Source of the DNA: an uncultured Bacteroidales bacterium
GTDB lineage: Bacteria; Bacteroidota; Bacteroidia; Bacteroidales; Bacteroidaceae
NCBI GenBank assembly: GCA_902788865.1
Contig: CADALZ010000025.1
Span: 1 to 41,582 of the forward strand
Direction: 5' to 3'
Length of the DNA: 41,582 bases
Below, in pieces: positions 40,788 to 41,582 of the stretch. The notes below the pieces were generated by a model. It ran no database searches. It was not told where the DNA came from and saw only the letters and a list, made by a program, of their open reading frames with translations. Each line of letters opens with the position of its first letter. Positions within the stretch are counted from its first letter, which is position 1. The position numbers were made by a program, and so were the translations under genes.

Positions 40788-41582
40788 TCATCCCATAGTA
40801 GCTGTGAGGAAGGTGGCATTGCCAAAGATGTAGAGGATGTTCTCACTGGCTGGTACCAGAAGAGTTTCGCCTTGGCGAACTTTGATACCGTTGATGTTGG
40901 CTTCGCCCCAGAGACATACCACTACGACGAACGAATCTGTGTGAAGATCGACCTGCTGTGCCACCTGCACCACCACACGATTGACGTTGAAGTAGGGGCA
41001 GTTGATGAGTTGCGAGATAGGACGGGTGGAGTCGTAGCTGGTGCGATATTCTGGCCACACCTGATAGTCGATGGCTTCCTTAGCTTCCTCGATGTGCAGC
41101 TCACGTGGGTGTCCCTGCGCATCCTTACGACCATAGTCATAGACGCGGTAGGTGATGTCGCTGGTCTGCTGAATCTCTGCAAGGAAGGTGCCTGCACCTA
41201 TGGCATGCAGACGACCTGCAGGCAGGAAGAAGAGGTCGCCCTGGTGGGCTTCGTGGCAGGCTATCACATCCATCATCTGTGAGCGCCCATTGATAGGTTC
41301 GGCAGTGGCCATTTTCTCATATTGCTCGGGAGTGATGCTCTCCTTCAGTCCGGAGTAGATCTTGGAGCCCACGTCGCTCTTGATGACATACCACATCTCT
41401 GTCTTGCCATTGCACCCATGGCGCTTCATGGCCAGCTCATCGTTGGGATGCACCTGTATGGAGAGGTCCTGACGGGAGTCGATGAACTTTACCAGCAGGG
41501 GGAACTTATTGCCAAACTTCTTATAGACACGCTCACCTATGAGCAGTCCTTTATACTTGTCTATCAGCTCGGTGAGGTTCAG
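40788..41582 (-). CDS. manA: Mannose-6-phosphate isomerase, class I (partial, runs off the window)
   Basis: The visible 264 residues lack the N-terminus, which lies beyond 41582. The first codons read NLTELIDKYKGLLIGERVYK, then FPLLVKFIDSRQDLSIQVHP and ND. The QVHPND motif supplies zinc ligands of type-I phosphomannose isomerase, a cupin-fold enzyme. A later HEAHQGDLFFLPAGRLHAIG holds further conserved residues, followed by EIQQTSDITYRVYDY. It interconverts mannose-6-phosphate and fructose-6-phosphate in the cytoplasm, feeding glycolysis or GDP-mannose synthesis. The length of the C-terminal part is normal. Confidence 0.92.
   Translation of the reverse strand: MNLTELIDKYKGLLIGERVYKKFGNKFPLLVKFIDSRQDLSIQVHPNDELAMKRHGCNGKTEMWYVIKSDVGSKIYSGLKESITPEQYEKMATAEPINGRSQMMDVIACHEAHQGDLFFLPAGRLHAIGAGTFLAEIQQTSDITYRVYDYGRKDAQGHPRELHIEEAKEAIDYQVWPEYRTSYDSTRPISQLINCPYFNVNRVVVQVAQQVDLHTDSFVVVVCLWGEANINGIKVRQGETLLVPASENILYIFGNATFLTATMG

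Overview
The window looks like a chromosomal segment from a Bacteroidales bacterium, most likely Prevotellaceae. The evidence is two SusC/SusD-type outer-membrane proteins, an HU-like protein of the Bacteroidales type, a BT4734/DUF3987-type primase-helicase, and promoters of the Bacteroidetes form (TTTG, about 19 bp, then TAnnTTTG). No rRNA, tRNA, CRISPR array, integrase or transposase gene was recognised.

Region 1 (1-9590) is a replication-like accessory cluster. It holds an HU-like protein on the minus strand, a frameshifted AAA ATPase, three tightly spaced genes of unknown function (2749-5205), and then an operon of a KilAC-like antirepressor, a small OB-like protein, an unknown protein and a primase/helicase (5466-8969). 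A phage-lysozyme-like 'structural protein P5' type gene follows. Arrays of the octamer TTATTCAC/G followed by TTA(T/G)GACAGGAA lie at 1021-1056, inverted at 1169-1204, and again at 8973-9007. The last two bracket the replication-like cluster as near-identical inverted copies, and the first two enclose a perfect AT-only palindrome.

Region 2 (9590-32323) is a carbohydrate-utilisation region. It contains a TlpA-like lipoprotein, a TPR/HTH membrane regulator, a SusC/SusD pair, a Tat-exported metallo-beta-lactamase-fold hydrolase, a type-B carboxylesterase, a GH78 alpha-L-rhamnosidase, an acetyltransferase, a Nudix hydrolase, a ferredoxin-type aldo/keto reductase, an FAD oxidoreductase, and GH43 and GH2 enzymes. 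The enzymes suggest rhamnose-containing plant pectin or hemicellulose, imported by SusCD and trimmed in the periplasm or at the surface. Long intergenic spaces here carry dispersed hairpin repeats.

Region 3 (32542-40775) starts with a DUF4160/DUF2442 pair. A conspicuously AT-rich island follows (about 33.4-39.0 kb) with two canonical promoters, structured leader RNAs, small orphan genes, a degenerate phosphoribosyltransferase-like protein and a 1069-residue WG-repeat protein. Two neighbouring membrane proteins share a C-terminal domain. This island is the best candidate for an undescribed system. The window ends inside a minus-strand mannose-6-phosphate isomerase gene.

All family assignments come from reading motifs in the sequence. 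No database search was run.
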